The position numbers and the translations under genes were made by a program. DNA of 64,000 nt, from the NCBI RefSeq assembly GCF_018325905.1, contig NZ_AP021901.1:6713546-6777545 (forward strand). The letters run 5' to 3'. Below the pieces are notes generated by a model. That model did not search any database. It was not told the DNA's origin and saw nothing but the letters and a program-made list of their open reading frames with translations. Below are positions 7,205 through 16,373 of the stretch, piece by piece (the first letter of the stretch is position 1; every line of letters begins with the position of its first letter). Origin of the DNA: Pseudomonas sp. St316. Its GTDB lineage: Bacteria > Pseudomonadota > Gammaproteobacteria > Pseudomonadales > Pseudomonadaceae.

Positions 7205-9355
7205 TCAGGAGGTCGACATCCGCGCCTTGCGCCGGCGCCGACTGATCAATCCCAACGCCACGGCCACCACCAGCACGGCACCGCCCACTTGCAGCCAAAC
7301 CTTGTAGGGGCGCAGCGTCGAACGAATCGGGTCCAGGGCCTGGGTCACGTAGCGTTTGTTCGCGTTATCGAAGTCCGGTTCCTGGCATTGATGACCGAAA
7401 TCCCCGGCCCAATCCACATACGGACCTTCCTTCACATAGCGTTGATACAGCGCGCTTTGCTCCTCAAGACTGGAGTTGTACCCCACCGCTTTGCACAGCA
7501 CCGCCGCAAATGCCTGGCTGGTATGCGGCAAATGATCCGCTGCCTGGCTCGCCAGCGCCGTGGCGACAAAGCGATAGTGATAACGCACATCCGGCTGCGC
7601 CGCGCTGGCCTGCTGGCGTTGCACTTCGCCTTCGGCCACCAGCGGCCCGACGTTCAGCGCGACCGGTTCCAGGCTGTAGCTGCCTCCCAGGCTGGCGTAA
7701 TCCGGCGCCATCTCATAGCCCAGCAGTTCCATGCCCCATTTACGCGCCAACAAGGACGCATTGAAATAGGCCTCGGCCCGCCGGGTTGGCCACCATTTGG
7801 ACTGCGCGTCCTGGCGCAATTGCCCATAGGTGCGGGCCTTGTTCTGCAGGTCCGCGTTATCGAAATAAGCCGGCGCTTCATCAAAGCGCCCTTCCCTCAG
7901 CAAGCGACGACCCAGCAGATTGCGCAGGCTCGCGGCCACCGGCAGCGGCACGTAGTTGTCCCGATCCTCCTGGCTCAACGCCGGTGGCGCCGGGACTTGG
8001 GCGTCGACGTACTGCTTGAGCTCATCCACCGTGAGCACACGCTCGGCCACTGCGGCCGCGTCGTACCAATAGTTGCTCTGGCCGCGATAGAGCTGATCGA
8101 AGGCTTGCAGGTAATCACCTCGTTGCAAGGCCAGGATCGCGCTTTCCCCTTCGACCCGGCACTTGGGCTGCACCGACTCGTAATTCCAATCCGCTGTGCG
8201 CCGGGAGCCCCAGGACTCATCGTTCGGAAAGGCTTGGGCGGCCTTGGCATAAGCCGCGGCCGCGGCCACCTTGTCGCCGTCGCGCAAGGCCAGCTTGGCA
8301 CGCACCCACCAGGCCAGGCCGGTGTCGGAAGCCTTTTGCACAAACGCCTGGGCGTTGGCGTAATCGCCGTGCTGGTAACTCACCGCCGCCAAACGGTCGG
8401 CATCGTCCAGGTTGTCCCGGGCATTGGCTTGCAACCGTTCGAACAGCCTTTTCTCGCCAGCGGGTTCTTCACCGTCCCACCAGCCGACGCGGCTGAGCAG
8501 GTAGGCGGTGACCAATCGCTGCACCGCCTTAGTCTTGAGCAGCTCGTTCAAGCGTTCATCCGGCTGGACGCTCAAATCACCGGCCAATTGCAGCAACGAG
8601 CTGTAGCCGACCGCAGACCCTTGCAGGTTCTGGATCGCATACAGGCCGATGGCACTGTCCCAGTCGTCAGCGGTGTAGGCCACCCGGGCTTCTTCGCCAA
8701 GGCTGGCGATACCCAGCTCCAGCGGATCGCTGAAGCCGGCAACACTCATTTCCCGGGCCTGGCGAAACGCAGCCCGCGCCTGGTCCTGCAAGACCACAGG
8801 GTCACCGCTGCCGGCCTCGGTGCTCACGGCGAACAATGCCCGCCCCAGGGAGTACGCGGCCCAGGTGCTGCGCAACCGCCGTTGGTCGGCCGGTAACGCC
8901 AGCAACTGCTGGAACGCTTCCACGGCGCGCTGATGCTCACCGATGTTGAAAGCCGCCGCGCCAATGGCATACAGACGCAGCTCATCGGGCAGGTTGGCCG
9001 CTTCGGCTGCCACCTGGTCGACATCGGTCAGGGTCCGCAGGCGCTCCACCACCGCTTGCTGCGGTGGGGTCAGGCCAAGCTGCTCGGCCTTGGTGCGTTG
9101 TTCAACGTAAGAGGACGGGTCGTCATAGCTGTAGTCCGGGTTGCGCGTCGCCTCGGTAGCCGGCTTGAGCCCGGCAATCGCCTGGCCGAGGCGGCTGACC
9201 TCGAAGCGAAAGCTGCCTTCGGGCAATTCGGCCAGCGACTGGGCACGGTTATCCAGCAGGCGCATCGGGAAATCCGGCCCGCAAGCCAGCACCGGGCCCA
9301 GCGGCAGGCAAAGGCTCAGGCACAGCAAATGACGAGGCCACTTACGGGTAAACAT
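7205..9355 (-). CDS. Large exported repeat-type protein with C-terminal membrane anchor, function unknown
   Basis: A 716-residue protein. It starts at the ATG at 9355, preceded by a strong AGGAGG; an in-frame start 55 codons upstream would lie inside the neighbouring gene and is less likely. Residues 1-25 look like a signal peptide ending VLACG, a possible lipobox. The middle is long, helical and rich in Ala, Leu and Gln, with stretches resembling tetratricopeptide-like repeats (for example IGAAAFNIGEHQRAVEAFQQLL). The extreme C terminus has one hydrophobic helix (about 688-706) followed by RRRRKAR, which would stop transfer on the cytoplasmic side. It overlaps the upstream DUF3142 lipoprotein gene by 14 bases, so the two are translationally coupled and probably act together at the envelope. 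I do not recognise a specific function. Confidence 0.72.
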   Translation of the reverse strand: MFTRKWPRHLLCLSLCLPLGPVLACGPDFPMRLLDNRAQSLAELPEGSFRFEVSRLGQAIAGLKPATEATRNPDYSYDDPSSYVEQRTKAEQLGLTPPQQAVVERLRTLTDVDQVAAEAANLPDELRLYAIGAAAFNIGEHQRAVEAFQQLLALPADQRRLRSTWAAYSLGRALFAVSTEAGSGDPVVLQDQARAAFRQAREMSVAGFSDPLELGIASLGEEARVAYTADDWDSAIGLYAIQNLQGSAVGYSSLLQLAGDLSVQPDERLNELLKTKAVQRLVTAYLLSRVGWWDGEEPAGEKRLFERLQANARDNLDDADRLAAVSYQHGDYANAQAFVQKASDTGLAWWVRAKLALRDGDKVAAAAAYAKAAQAFPNDESWGSRRTADWNYESVQPKCRVEGESAILALQRGDYLQAFDQLYRGQSNYWYDAAAVAERVLTVDELKQYVDAQVPAPPALSQEDRDNYVPLPVAASLRNLLGRRLLREGRFDEAPAYFDNADLQNKARTYGQLRQDAQSKWWPTRRAEAYFNASLLARKWGMELLGYEMAPDYASLGGSYSLEPVALNVGPLVAEGEVQRQQASAAQPDVRYHYRFVATALASQAADHLPHTSQAFAAVLCKAVGYNSSLEEQSALYQRYVKEGPYVDWAGDFGHQCQEPDFDNANKRYVTQALDPIRSTLRPYKVWLQVGGAVLVVAVALGLISRRRRKARMSTS

Positions 9356-10535
9356 TGAAACCTCCTTGATCAATTTTCGTACAGCGCGCCCAGCCGATTG
9401 CCCGTTGGCTGCCAGCAGCCAAGCGGCCTTCCTGAATGCGGGTGAAGGTAAGCAGTCCGGGGGTTTGTTGCAACGTATAACCAGCCAAGGCATCGACGCC
9501 GTCACACGCGCCCACGGCAAGCGTCAGGCGCTGGGGCCAGGGGCTGTCCAGGTTGCCCTGGTTAACCAGGCGGATATCGTACAAACCACCCTGCTCTCCC
9601 CACTGCAACGCCAGGCGACTGTCCAGGTTATCTCCCCGGGCGACGGCGCCGAGCGTGGTCAGGCTCCACGCTCGTCGGTCGCCGGCCAGCGGCAGGCGAA
9701 ACCAGATCAACCCAGCGAGATGTTTCGGCGGATCGGCACGCAAATTTGCCGCAAGCCCGGCCACTTGTTGCGGATCGGCCAGCAACTCCCGCCGCTCGCC
9801 ACCACGATCGATCGGCACTTCGCTTTCCACCACCGGCGCGCCACTCTCCTGGGTCAGCAGCGCCACGCCGTAGGCCGGCAGGGCCAGATAAAATGGCCTC
9901 TGGGTGACCTCGCTCCAACGTTGCGCCCAGTGCCGGGCCTGTTTCGGATCGAACAATCCCTGCCGCGGATCGCTCACCGCGTGGACCTGCAGCACGCTGC
10001 TGTCCACCGTTTCCAGCAGCCCCGGCAGTGCCGGGCTGTCGAGCCAGGCCGGCAGCGCCGTGATGCTTAGCCGCAGGTTGGCGGGCAGCACATGCCGCAG
10101 TTGGCCGAGAAATTTCCCATAGGCCGGCAACCGTGCATTGCCGGCATCGTGGTCGATTTCTATCCCTATCGGCGCCAAGCCTTGGGCCTGCCAATCACTC
10201 AGCACTTGCTGGATGTGCGCGATCACCTCGTCCTGGTCCAAGGCCTTGAGCTGGCCGTCCAGGCGAATCACGGCGATCAGCGGACGACCGTCCGCCTTGA
10301 GCATCGCCGGATCGATCCGCGCACGGCTCCAGCCCGCTCCGGGAAAAGCCTGCAGCGCCAGGACCCGCAGGCTGGAGAAGTCCGCCTGGCTTTGGCGCAG
10401 CGCCGACTCATGGGCGGGCGTCCACTGACGCTGCCAGATATAGACCTGTTGATCGAGGGCCGGGGTTGGAGGCTGTTCGCAGCCCCCCAAAAGCAACATG
10501 GTGAGGGCCAGGGATAGCCGGAAAAGAACAATCAT
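9342..10535 (-). CDS. DUF3142-type lipoprotein
   Basis: A 397-residue protein with a classical lipoprotein signal: hydrophobic residues 5-17 and the lipobox LLGGC with Cys19. The body resembles the DUF3142 family. It contains TIM-barrel-like blocks such as GLAPIGIEIDHDAGNARLP and LRLSITALPAWLDSPAL, reminiscent of glycoside-hydrolase-like or polysaccharide-binding folds; that is my reading and not an assignment. It is the first gene of a two-gene minus-strand unit with the 7205-9355 gene (14-base overlap). Activity and substrate are unknown. Confidence 0.75.
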   Translation of the reverse strand: MIVLFRLSLALTMLLLGGCEQPPTPALDQQVYIWQRQWTPAHESALRQSQADFSSLRVLALQAFPGAGWSRARIDPAMLKADGRPLIAVIRLDGQLKALDQDEVIAHIQQVLSDWQAQGLAPIGIEIDHDAGNARLPAYGKFLGQLRHVLPANLRLSITALPAWLDSPALPGLLETVDSSVLQVHAVSDPRQGLFDPKQARHWAQRWSEVTQRPFYLALPAYGVALLTQESGAPVVESEVPIDRGGERRELLADPQQVAGLAANLRADPPKHLAGLIWFRLPLAGDRRAWSLTTLGAVARGDNLDSRLALQWGEQGGLYDIRLVNQGNLDSPWPQRLTLAVGACDGVDALAGYTLQQTPGLLTFTRIQEGRLAAGSQRAIGWARCTKIDQGGFNVYP

Positions 10536-10583
10536 GAAGCCTTATCACCCCGAAAAAGATGTGCAGATTACCGCCGTGCACAG

Positions 10584-10609
10584 GTGGGAGCGAGCAAGCT
10601 CGCTCCCAC
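10584..10609. repeat. Compact perfect REP hairpin
   Basis: Arms GTGGGAGCGAGC and GCTCGCTCCCAC, 12 bases each, are separated by only AA. This looks like two REP units collapsed into one palindrome. It lies 25 bases downstream of the methyltransferase stop, where it may act as a transcript end or stabiliser. There is no T run. Confidence 0.8.
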
Positions 10610-10633
10610 AGGGTTGGGTTCTTTAACCGCCCA

Positions 10634-11446
10634 TCAAGGCTTACGCGCAATAATCACCTGACTCTTGGCCACCACCGCATCCAGCGCCTGCTTGATCTGC
10701 GCGCCACGGGGCGAGTTCAGCACGGCTTGCCAGGTGTCGGCCCAATGATTGAGCAACGGGTGGTCGGCGTTGCTGAAATCCACCTTGGCCTCCCAGAACA
10801 ACAGCATCCACATCGACCAGTAGAAACCGTATTGGCTGTGGCTCAACACCGTAAGCCCCGCCTCACTGACCATCGCCTTGAACTGCTCTTCGCTGATGAC
10901 GCGAATGTGGTTGGGTTTGCGAAAGTACTCTGGCGCGGCGATGTCCTTTTGCAGGTCTTCGGAGCTGGGGTGCGGCACGCTCAACAGGTACAGCGCACCG
11001 GGCTGGCCGACCCGTACCAGTTCGGCGAGGAACTGTGCCGGGTCGTCCACATGCTCGATGACTTCGGTGGACACCACCCGGGTGGCCGTGGCGTCGGCAA
11101 TGGGCAGCGGGTTGCAGTCGGTCACGTGGCACTCGACTGCACGCGCGGGGGTGTCGCTCAAGCGCTGGCGAGTGGCCTCGACCTTGGCCGCGTCGATGTC
11201 CGCGATGATGATCTTCGCCCCGCGCATCGCACAAAAATGCACGTTGCCGCCGTCGCCGCACCCCACGTCCAGCAGCGTGTCTTCAGGCGTCACTGGGAAA
11301 CCGGTGAACAGTTCGCCGGTTTGCTGGTTGAACCAGCCGCTGAGCATCGCATCGTGCAGCCCGAGCATATACGGGTCGACTTTGTCGGCGACCGGCGCGA
11401 CGGGCGCGGGCGTGCCCGTGGTGAGTTTCTTCAAAAGGCTCAGCAT
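10634..11446 (-). CDS. Class I SAM-dependent methyltransferase, CPA locus (last of five)
   Basis: A 270-residue methyltransferase. Motif I is LLDVGCGDGG (about 58-67), the acidic residue after strand 2 lies in IIIADID, and the helix-D region is STEVIEHVDDPAQFL, as in the Methyltransf_11 family. It is clearly homologous to the 290-residue methyltransferase at 12590-13462: both share the GWF..TGEL..GF region, the motif I position, LLSVP and the C-terminal KSQVIIARKP. Its start overlaps the acyltransferase reading frame by 7 bases. In P. aeruginosa PAO1, as I recall, the genes next to the A-band cluster (PA5455-PA5459) have the same order of types. A role in modifying the rhamnan chain, such as end-capping, is inferred. 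Confidence 0.82.
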   Translation of the reverse strand: MLSLLKKLTTGTPAPVAPVADKVDPYMLGLHDAMLSGWFNQQTGELFTGFPVTPEDTLLDVGCGDGGNVHFCAMRGAKIIIADIDAAKVEATRQRLSDTPARAVECHVTDCNPLPIADATATRVVSTEVIEHVDDPAQFLAELVRVGQPGALYLLSVPHPSSEDLQKDIAAPEYFRKPNHIRVISEEQFKAMVSEAGLTVLSHSQYGFYWSMWMLLFWEAKVDFSNADHPLLNHWADTWQAVLNSPRGAQIKQALDAVVAKSQVIIARKP

Positions 11447-12593
11447 GACGGGGCTCCAGAGACAGGAAGGACGGTTCGGGCGGCGGCCAGGCGTTCAACC
11501 AGTTGGGCGCCACGATTGCGCATGGGCATTTCGACCCAGCGGTAGTTGAGTTCGCTCAACAGCCCGATCAGCGACAGGGCGCAAGCCAGGGCCAGCCAGG
11601 GATGGCTTGCCGGATCTGGCGAGCCCAAGGGCGCGAAACGAAACCACAACTCGCGCAACAGGAAAAATACCGGGATGTGGATCAGGTAGATCCCATAGGA
11701 GCGACTGCCCACCCAGGTCAGCGCCGTTTTAAAACGGCTGCGAGGCAGCAGGTAATCCCGATCATACGAGGCCACCCAGACCAGCACGGCACTGAGCACG
11801 GCAATGACCCCGAGACGGTAGAACGACAAATTGAAGTGCTCGGTCGCGATCCAGGCCATCACGCTGCCAAGGCCCACCACCAACAGCCCCCCAAGGGCGG
11901 GCGGCGCAACCACGTGGGCTCGAAGCGCCAATAGCTGGACCGTAGGCTCCAGATCGACAACAACACCCCCAGCGCCAAGGCATCGGTACGGATCACCGAC
12001 AGCCACAGCGCCCGCCAAGTGAAAAACTGCACCAGCACCACCGCCAACAGCACCCAGACCAGATAGCGGCGCGAGACGAACACCAGCAGCGGCAGGATCA
12101 AATAGAACTGCTCTTCCAAGGAAAGCGTCCAGTACACGAAGCTTGCGCCGTATTCATAGTGCATGAACGCATCGGCAAAACGCAGGTTGGCGAACTGCAG
12201 GAAACCGGCCAGGGTCGCCTGCAGGTTGGCCTGCACACTGCCGAACGCACCGGAGCGGTTCAGGAAGAACACCGCCAGCAGCACCAGCAGCAGCCAGAGC
12301 CAGGCCGACGGCAACAGGCGAAACGCCCGGCGAATCCAGAATTCCCGGGTGACGGCCCAGAATTGCCGAGGGCTGTCGCAGCGACGCAATTGCGGGATCA
12401 GGCTGCGTCCGATGACGAACCCGGATATCGCGAAGAACAGATCCACGCCCCACCACAGCTGGAAGCTGTCGGCCAGGGCTGCCAGGGCCGGCCATCCGCC
12501 AGGAAACGGCATGCCTTGCAGGTGGTGGAACAACACGCCCATCACCGCTACGGCGCGCAGCAACTCGATGTCCATGATCCGCTTGCTGCTCAT
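11440..12593 (-). pseudogene. Acyltransferase 3 family membrane protein, broken by a -1 frameshift at a G6 run
   Basis: Two overlapping frames together encode one acyltransferase-3 (OafA/NodX-type) integral membrane protein of about 380 residues, the normal family size. Frame 1 (12593 down to about 11887) has LLRAVAVMGVLFHHL, GVDLFFAISGFVIG and the YWTLSLEEQFYLILP motif, then stops at 11859. Frame 2 continues with more helices, including GSRSYGIYLIHIP, to the stop at 11440. The switch lies at the six-G run on the minus strand (C6 at 11887-11892). One extra G there, or a -1 slip, restores the full protein. Family members O-acylate surface sugars. Possible explanations are an inactivating mutation, phase variation, slippage or a base-calling error. 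The gene overlaps both neighbours by 4-7 bases. Confidence 0.75.
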
Positions 12594-13462
12594 GAAGTGC
12601 TCCCGGAGAAAGGATCGGGTTTACGCGCGATGATGACCTGGCTCTTGGGCATGAACCGGTCCAACACCTGCTTGATCGCCAGGCCGTCGGGTTGCGTCAG
12701 CAAGTCCTGCCAGAGGCTCGCCCAGCGCTCCATCAACGCGGGATACGGCGCCTGGATACGGTCGCGCACGGCCCCCTTGAGGTCCCGGCCAGCGGCCTGT
12801 TCGCTGGCCCAGAAGAAAATCATGCCCATGACCCAGAAAAATCCGCTGGCCTGGCGGTGCTCGATCACCAGTCCCGCCTCCTCCACCAGCGCGGCAAATC
12901 GTTCGGTACTGAAAATCTGCACGTGGTTGGGCGCTCGGAAGTAGCCCGGCGGCGCGATGCCTTGCTGCAAATGCTCGCCCACCGATGCGGGCACGCTGAG
13001 CAAGTACTGCGCCCCTGGCCGGCCCATGCGCACCAGTTCAGCCATGAACGGCTCCGGCTCCTGGATATGTTCGAGCACCTCCATGCAGACAATCTTGTTC
13101 GCGCAGCCATCGGCCAGGGGCAGCGGCAAGCTGTTGCTGACCAGGCCCAGGAAAGGCGCACTGGCCTGGGCCTCGACCTGACGGGCCAGGTCGCGCACCT
13201 TATCCTGTTCGCTGTCGGTAAAGATCACAGACGCACCCTGGCGCATTGCAAACAGGGTCGCCACGCCTTCGCCGCAGCCGACATCCAGCAAGGTATCGTC
13301 GGCCGTGATGGCGAAGCCTTTGAGCAATTCGCCGGTTTCACTGCGAAACCAGCCGTCGAGCAGCGCGTCGTAGAGACCGGCATCACGGGGCGAAACGGCC
13401 ACCGCCGGCGGTAGCGAAGGTTCCACCGCAGGCCTGAGCCCGGCCAGCCATCGGCGGATCAT
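12590..13462 (-). CDS. Class I SAM-dependent methyltransferase, CPA locus (third of five)
   Basis: A 290-residue protein with SAM motif LLDVGCGEG at about residues 58-66 and the downstream CMEVLEHIQEPEPFMAEL block. It is a paralogue of the 270-residue methyltransferase at 10634-11446. The N terminus is slightly longer, with a Pro/Val-rich stretch, and the C terminus extends about ten residues past KSQVIIARKP. It sits between a glycosyltransferase (4-base overlap) and the acyltransferase (4-base overlap). Methylation of a sugar in the common polysaccharide antigen is the likely role, inferred from context. Confidence 0.82.
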   Translation of the reverse strand: MIRRWLAGLRPAVEPSLPPAVAVSPRDAGLYDALLDGWFRSETGELLKGFAITADDTLLDVGCGEGVATLFAMRQGASVIFTDSEQDKVRDLARQVEAQASAPFLGLVSNSLPLPLADGCANKIVCMEVLEHIQEPEPFMAELVRMGRPGAQYLLSVPASVGEHLQQGIAPPGYFRAPNHVQIFSTERFAALVEEAGLVIEHRQASGFFWVMGMIFFWASEQAAGRDLKGAVRDRIQAPYPALMERWASLWQDLLTQPDGLAIKQVLDRFMPKSQVIIARKPDPFSGSTS

Positions 13463-14751
13463 GGTTGCTGTGCGTTCCGACGCCGCTCAGGTATGGCTTC
13501 GAAAAAACCCCGTAGACGCTGCTCGGCGTTGGCCTGGCTGCAGAACTTCTCCAGGCTGCGCACGGCGTGGGCCGACATGCGGCGGTAACGCTCAGGGTCG
13601 TTTTTGGCCACGTCATAACTGGCGCGGTAGGCCGAACACAGCGAGTCCCAATCGGTGACATAACGCAGGGTCCGGTACGCGGCACGCGGGTCGTGGGGCC
13701 AGGCGGTCAGCTCCTCGGTTGAATCCACCACGAAGGCATTGTCGTGGTCGATGTAGTCGGCCATCGCCGTGTTCAGCGGCGCAATCGCCGGGCGACCGCA
13801 AGACATGAACTCCATCAACGGCAGGCACTGCCCTTCGCCATAGGAACTGTTGACCACATACCGGGTGGCTTCCACCAGCCGCTCGTAGTCCGCATCCGCC
13901 AGGTAGCCATGTATCAGCACGATGCGGCAGCGGTACGACTGGTTCTTGTAGACGTGATGGAGCATGTCGGTGAGCGCGGCAGTGACATCGTGATGCGTCA
14001 GCTTGAGCACCAGGGTCGCGTCGGCAACGTCGCGGAACGTCGTGCAAAACGCGCTGATCATATCCTTCCAGTTCTTGCGGCCGTCGTAAGGGTTGAACAC
14101 GGAGGTATAGATCACGCCGTCCAGGAGCAACTCGCAATCCTGCGCCGGGCCGTCCAGCACCAGCGGCGTACCCGCCTGGTGCGCTGGCGGGCCATAAGGC
14201 CGCAGGTCGGTGGTACGGCTGTCGATCAACAGGCCACGCAATTGCAGGCGCATGTGATCCACCGTCGGTCGCTGGGCCAGCACCGCGCCGCGCGCCGCAA
14301 AGCGGTCCCACACCGGCGCCGCGATGGCAGTGATGGGGAAGTCATCTCCCATCACTTCACGAACGGTTTTAACGGTGAAGCTGGAGTGGGTAATCGCCAT
14401 GCCGGTTGCGCCCAGGACCATCCGCCAGTCGTGCCGAGGCTCGCCCTGCCAGCTTTCGGTAGGAATGGTGCTGAATTCCCAGGCGAACACTGCAATGGTC
14501 GGGCAGGCGTAGTGGGGGGCGGTGCGATGAGGGGGTGAAAACGACAGGAATACGCAATCTTCGCCACGCTCCTGGCAATCGGTGTACAGCTGATCGACCT
14601 CGTCGTCCGGCCGGGTCACTTCGACGACCCGCCCCAACCGCTCCAACACCGGGCGAAACTCCTTGAGCACGAAGTAATAGCTGTACTCGGGCTTGCCGAG
14701 GTTCTCCAGAATGTTGCTCTGGTTGGTTTCCGAATAAATGATGATCAACAT
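13459..14751 (-). CDS. Glycosyltransferase family 4-like, CPA locus (second of five)
   Basis: A 430-residue GT-B-type glycosyltransferase. The C-terminal half carries the nucleotide-sugar-binding signature GEGQCLPLMEFMSCGRPAIAP; the preceding region has TSVFNPYDGRKNWKDMISAF, a Rossmann-like start. The N terminus (SYYFVLKEFRPVLERLG and LSFSPPH) is shared with the neighbouring 542-residue protein, so the two are tandem duplicates. The start overlaps the upstream stop by 7 bases. It probably adds a sugar to the D-rhamnan or a terminal modification. The acceptor is not known. Confidence 0.82.
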   Translation of the reverse strand: MLIIIYSETNQSNILENLGKPEYSYYFVLKEFRPVLERLGRVVEVTRPDDEVDQLYTDCQERGEDCVFLSFSPPHRTAPHYACPTIAVFAWEFSTIPTESWQGEPRHDWRMVLGATGMAITHSSFTVKTVREVMGDDFPITAIAAPVWDRFAARGAVLAQRPTVDHMRLQLRGLLIDSRTTDLRPYGPPAHQAGTPLVLDGPAQDCELLLDGVIYTSVFNPYDGRKNWKDMISAFCTTFRDVADATLVLKLTHHDVTAALTDMLHHVYKNQSYRCRIVLIHGYLADADYERLVEATRYVVNSSYGEGQCLPLMEFMSCGRPAIAPLNTAMADYIDHDNAFVVDSTEELTAWPHDPRAAYRTLRYVTDWDSLCSAYRASYDVAKNDPERYRRMSAHAVRSLEKFCSQANAEQRLRGFFEAIPERRRNAQQP

Positions 14752-16373
14752 GAGGCGGTACCTGCCTGGAGCACCAACGGCAGCCCGTCGTCACAGCCGG
14801 GCAGCGCCAGGAAGTCCGCCAGGCGCTGCTGCACCGGGGTGAAGGCGCAATAGCGGCGCATCCGCTCGTTCGCAGCGGCGGCCATGGCCTGGTAGGCCTG
14901 CGGCTGATGTTTGGCCATGGCGTAGCTCTGCTGGTAGGCGAGTTTCAATGAGCCCCAGTCGGGCCGATGGCGCAGGGTGCGGTACAAGATGCGCGAGTCT
15001 TCCGGCCAGATGGTCGGTTCGCGGCTGGACTTGACGATGAAGGCCACCTCGGCGTCGATGTAGTCGCGCATCGCCGTGTGGTCCGGCGCGATGACCGGGC
15101 GGGCGCAGGACATGAACTCCATCAACGGCAGGCACAGGCCTTCGCAGCGGGACGCATTGACGTAGAAACTCGCCGCGCCATACAGCCGGGCGAATTGTTC
15201 GTCCTCCAGGTAACCGTGCATCACCACCACCCGGCAACTGAACGGCGACAGCTGGGACAGCAGCGTCAGCAGCTCGACGTAGTAGGTCGACAGGTCGTTC
15301 TGAGTCATTTTCAGCACCAGCGTGGCGTCCTCGACGTCGCGCAGTGCCCAACAGAATGCAGTGATCAAGTGGTGCCAGTTCTTGCGACCGTCATCGGGGT
15401 TGAACACGCTGACGTACACCACCCCGCTGACGTCGGTCTCCACCACCTGGCTGGTGTCCGGCAGGACGGCCTGGGGATGTTCCGGGGCGGGCTCTGGAAT
15501 GGGTATTGGAACAGGCTCTGGAACGACCTCGACGATCACCTGCGGCGGTACCGGCCCCCTCAGGACCCTGCTGACCCCAACGCGTACAGGCATCGGTACC
15601 AGGTCGCGGACCGCTTCGCGATACCAGCACAACAGGTTGTGCTTGAACAGCCACACAGGGCCCTGCTCGGTCTTGCCGGTAAACGCGCGAATCATTTCAC
15701 GCAGGTAATGGCGGGAAATGAATGCCCGCCGCCGCCAAGTCAGGGGCGGCGGCTCGATGATTGGTTCTGGCTCCGGTTCTGGCTCCGGCGCTTCTTCGAT
15801 GATCGGCGCGATCAAGCCGTCAGCCGAAAGCCCGAGAGGCCGGCTGTCGATGATGCAGCCCTTGATCTGCAAGGTCGTTCCCGGGTTCACCGGCAAGCTT
15901 GGGTATTGCTCACGAACCGTCGCGAAACGCTCCCATAGCGGCGTGGGCAATACCAACACCGGGAAGTCCTCGCCCAAAGTTCGACGGATCGCCTCGGCCG
16001 TGTGGCTGGACAGGGTAATCACCCGACCATGACGGGCAAGCGTGCGGCTCCAGTCATGGCGCAGGTCGTCGTCCCAGTGCTCGGCCGGGATCGAATCGAA
16101 CTCCCAGGCCACCACGCAGACCATCGGACAAAGCAGGTCCAGTGGCGTCTTGTGCGGAGGTGAAAACGATAGGAACAAACAGTCCTGTCCGGCCTGCTGC
16201 AACGTTTGATAAAGCGGATCGACCTCGGCGACAGACGACACCACATGCACCGGCCCCAGGCTTTCCAGTACGGGACGATAGGCCTTGAGCACGAAGTAAT
16301 AGCTGTACTCAGGGCGACCGAGGCTCTGGCTGATGGAGTGATCGTTTACGTCCGAGTAAAGAATGAAATTCAT
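14745..16373 (-). CDS. Glycosyltransferase family 4-like with Pro/Glu-rich insertion, CPA locus (first of five)
   Basis: A 542-residue paralogue of the next gene. Residues 1-180 and 315-520 align with it, including SYYFVLKAYRPVLESLG, VSVFNPDDGRKNW and CEGLCLPLMEFMSCARPVIAP. Between them, at about 190-310, lies an insertion with two low-complexity stretches, EEAPEPEPEPEPIIEPPP and VPEPVPIPIPEPAPE. These flank a basic, Trp-rich segment (TWRRRAFISRHYLREMI). The insertion looks like a flexible linker with a small membrane- or partner-binding element; that is inference. It heads the minus-strand five-gene unit, diverging from rmd. Confidence 0.82.
   Translation of the reverse strand: MNFILYSDVNDHSISQSLGRPEYSYYFVLKAYRPVLESLGPVHVVSSVAEVDPLYQTLQQAGQDCLFLSFSPPHKTPLDLLCPMVCVVAWEFDSIPAEHWDDDLRHDWSRTLARHGRVITLSSHTAEAIRRTLGEDFPVLVLPTPLWERFATVREQYPSLPVNPGTTLQIKGCIIDSRPLGLSADGLIAPIIEEAPEPEPEPEPIIEPPPLTWRRRAFISRHYLREMIRAFTGKTEQGPVWLFKHNLLCWYREAVRDLVPMPVRVGVSRVLRGPVPPQVIVEVVPEPVPIPIPEPAPEHPQAVLPDTSQVVETDVSGVVYVSVFNPDDGRKNWHHLITAFCWALRDVEDATLVLKMTQNDLSTYYVELLTLLSQLSPFSCRVVVMHGYLEDEQFARLYGAASFYVNASRCEGLCLPLMEFMSCARPVIAPDHTAMRDYIDAEVAFIVKSSREPTIWPEDSRILYRTLRHRPDWGSLKLAYQQSYAMAKHQPQAYQAMAAAANERMRRYCAFTPVQQRLADFLALPGCDDGLPLVLQAGTASC

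Noticed and set aside
9356..9520. N-terminal extension of the 7205-9355 gene
   Set aside because: The added residues lie wholly inside the overlapping lipoprotein gene, and the internal ATG has a strong AGGAGG and a signal peptide.
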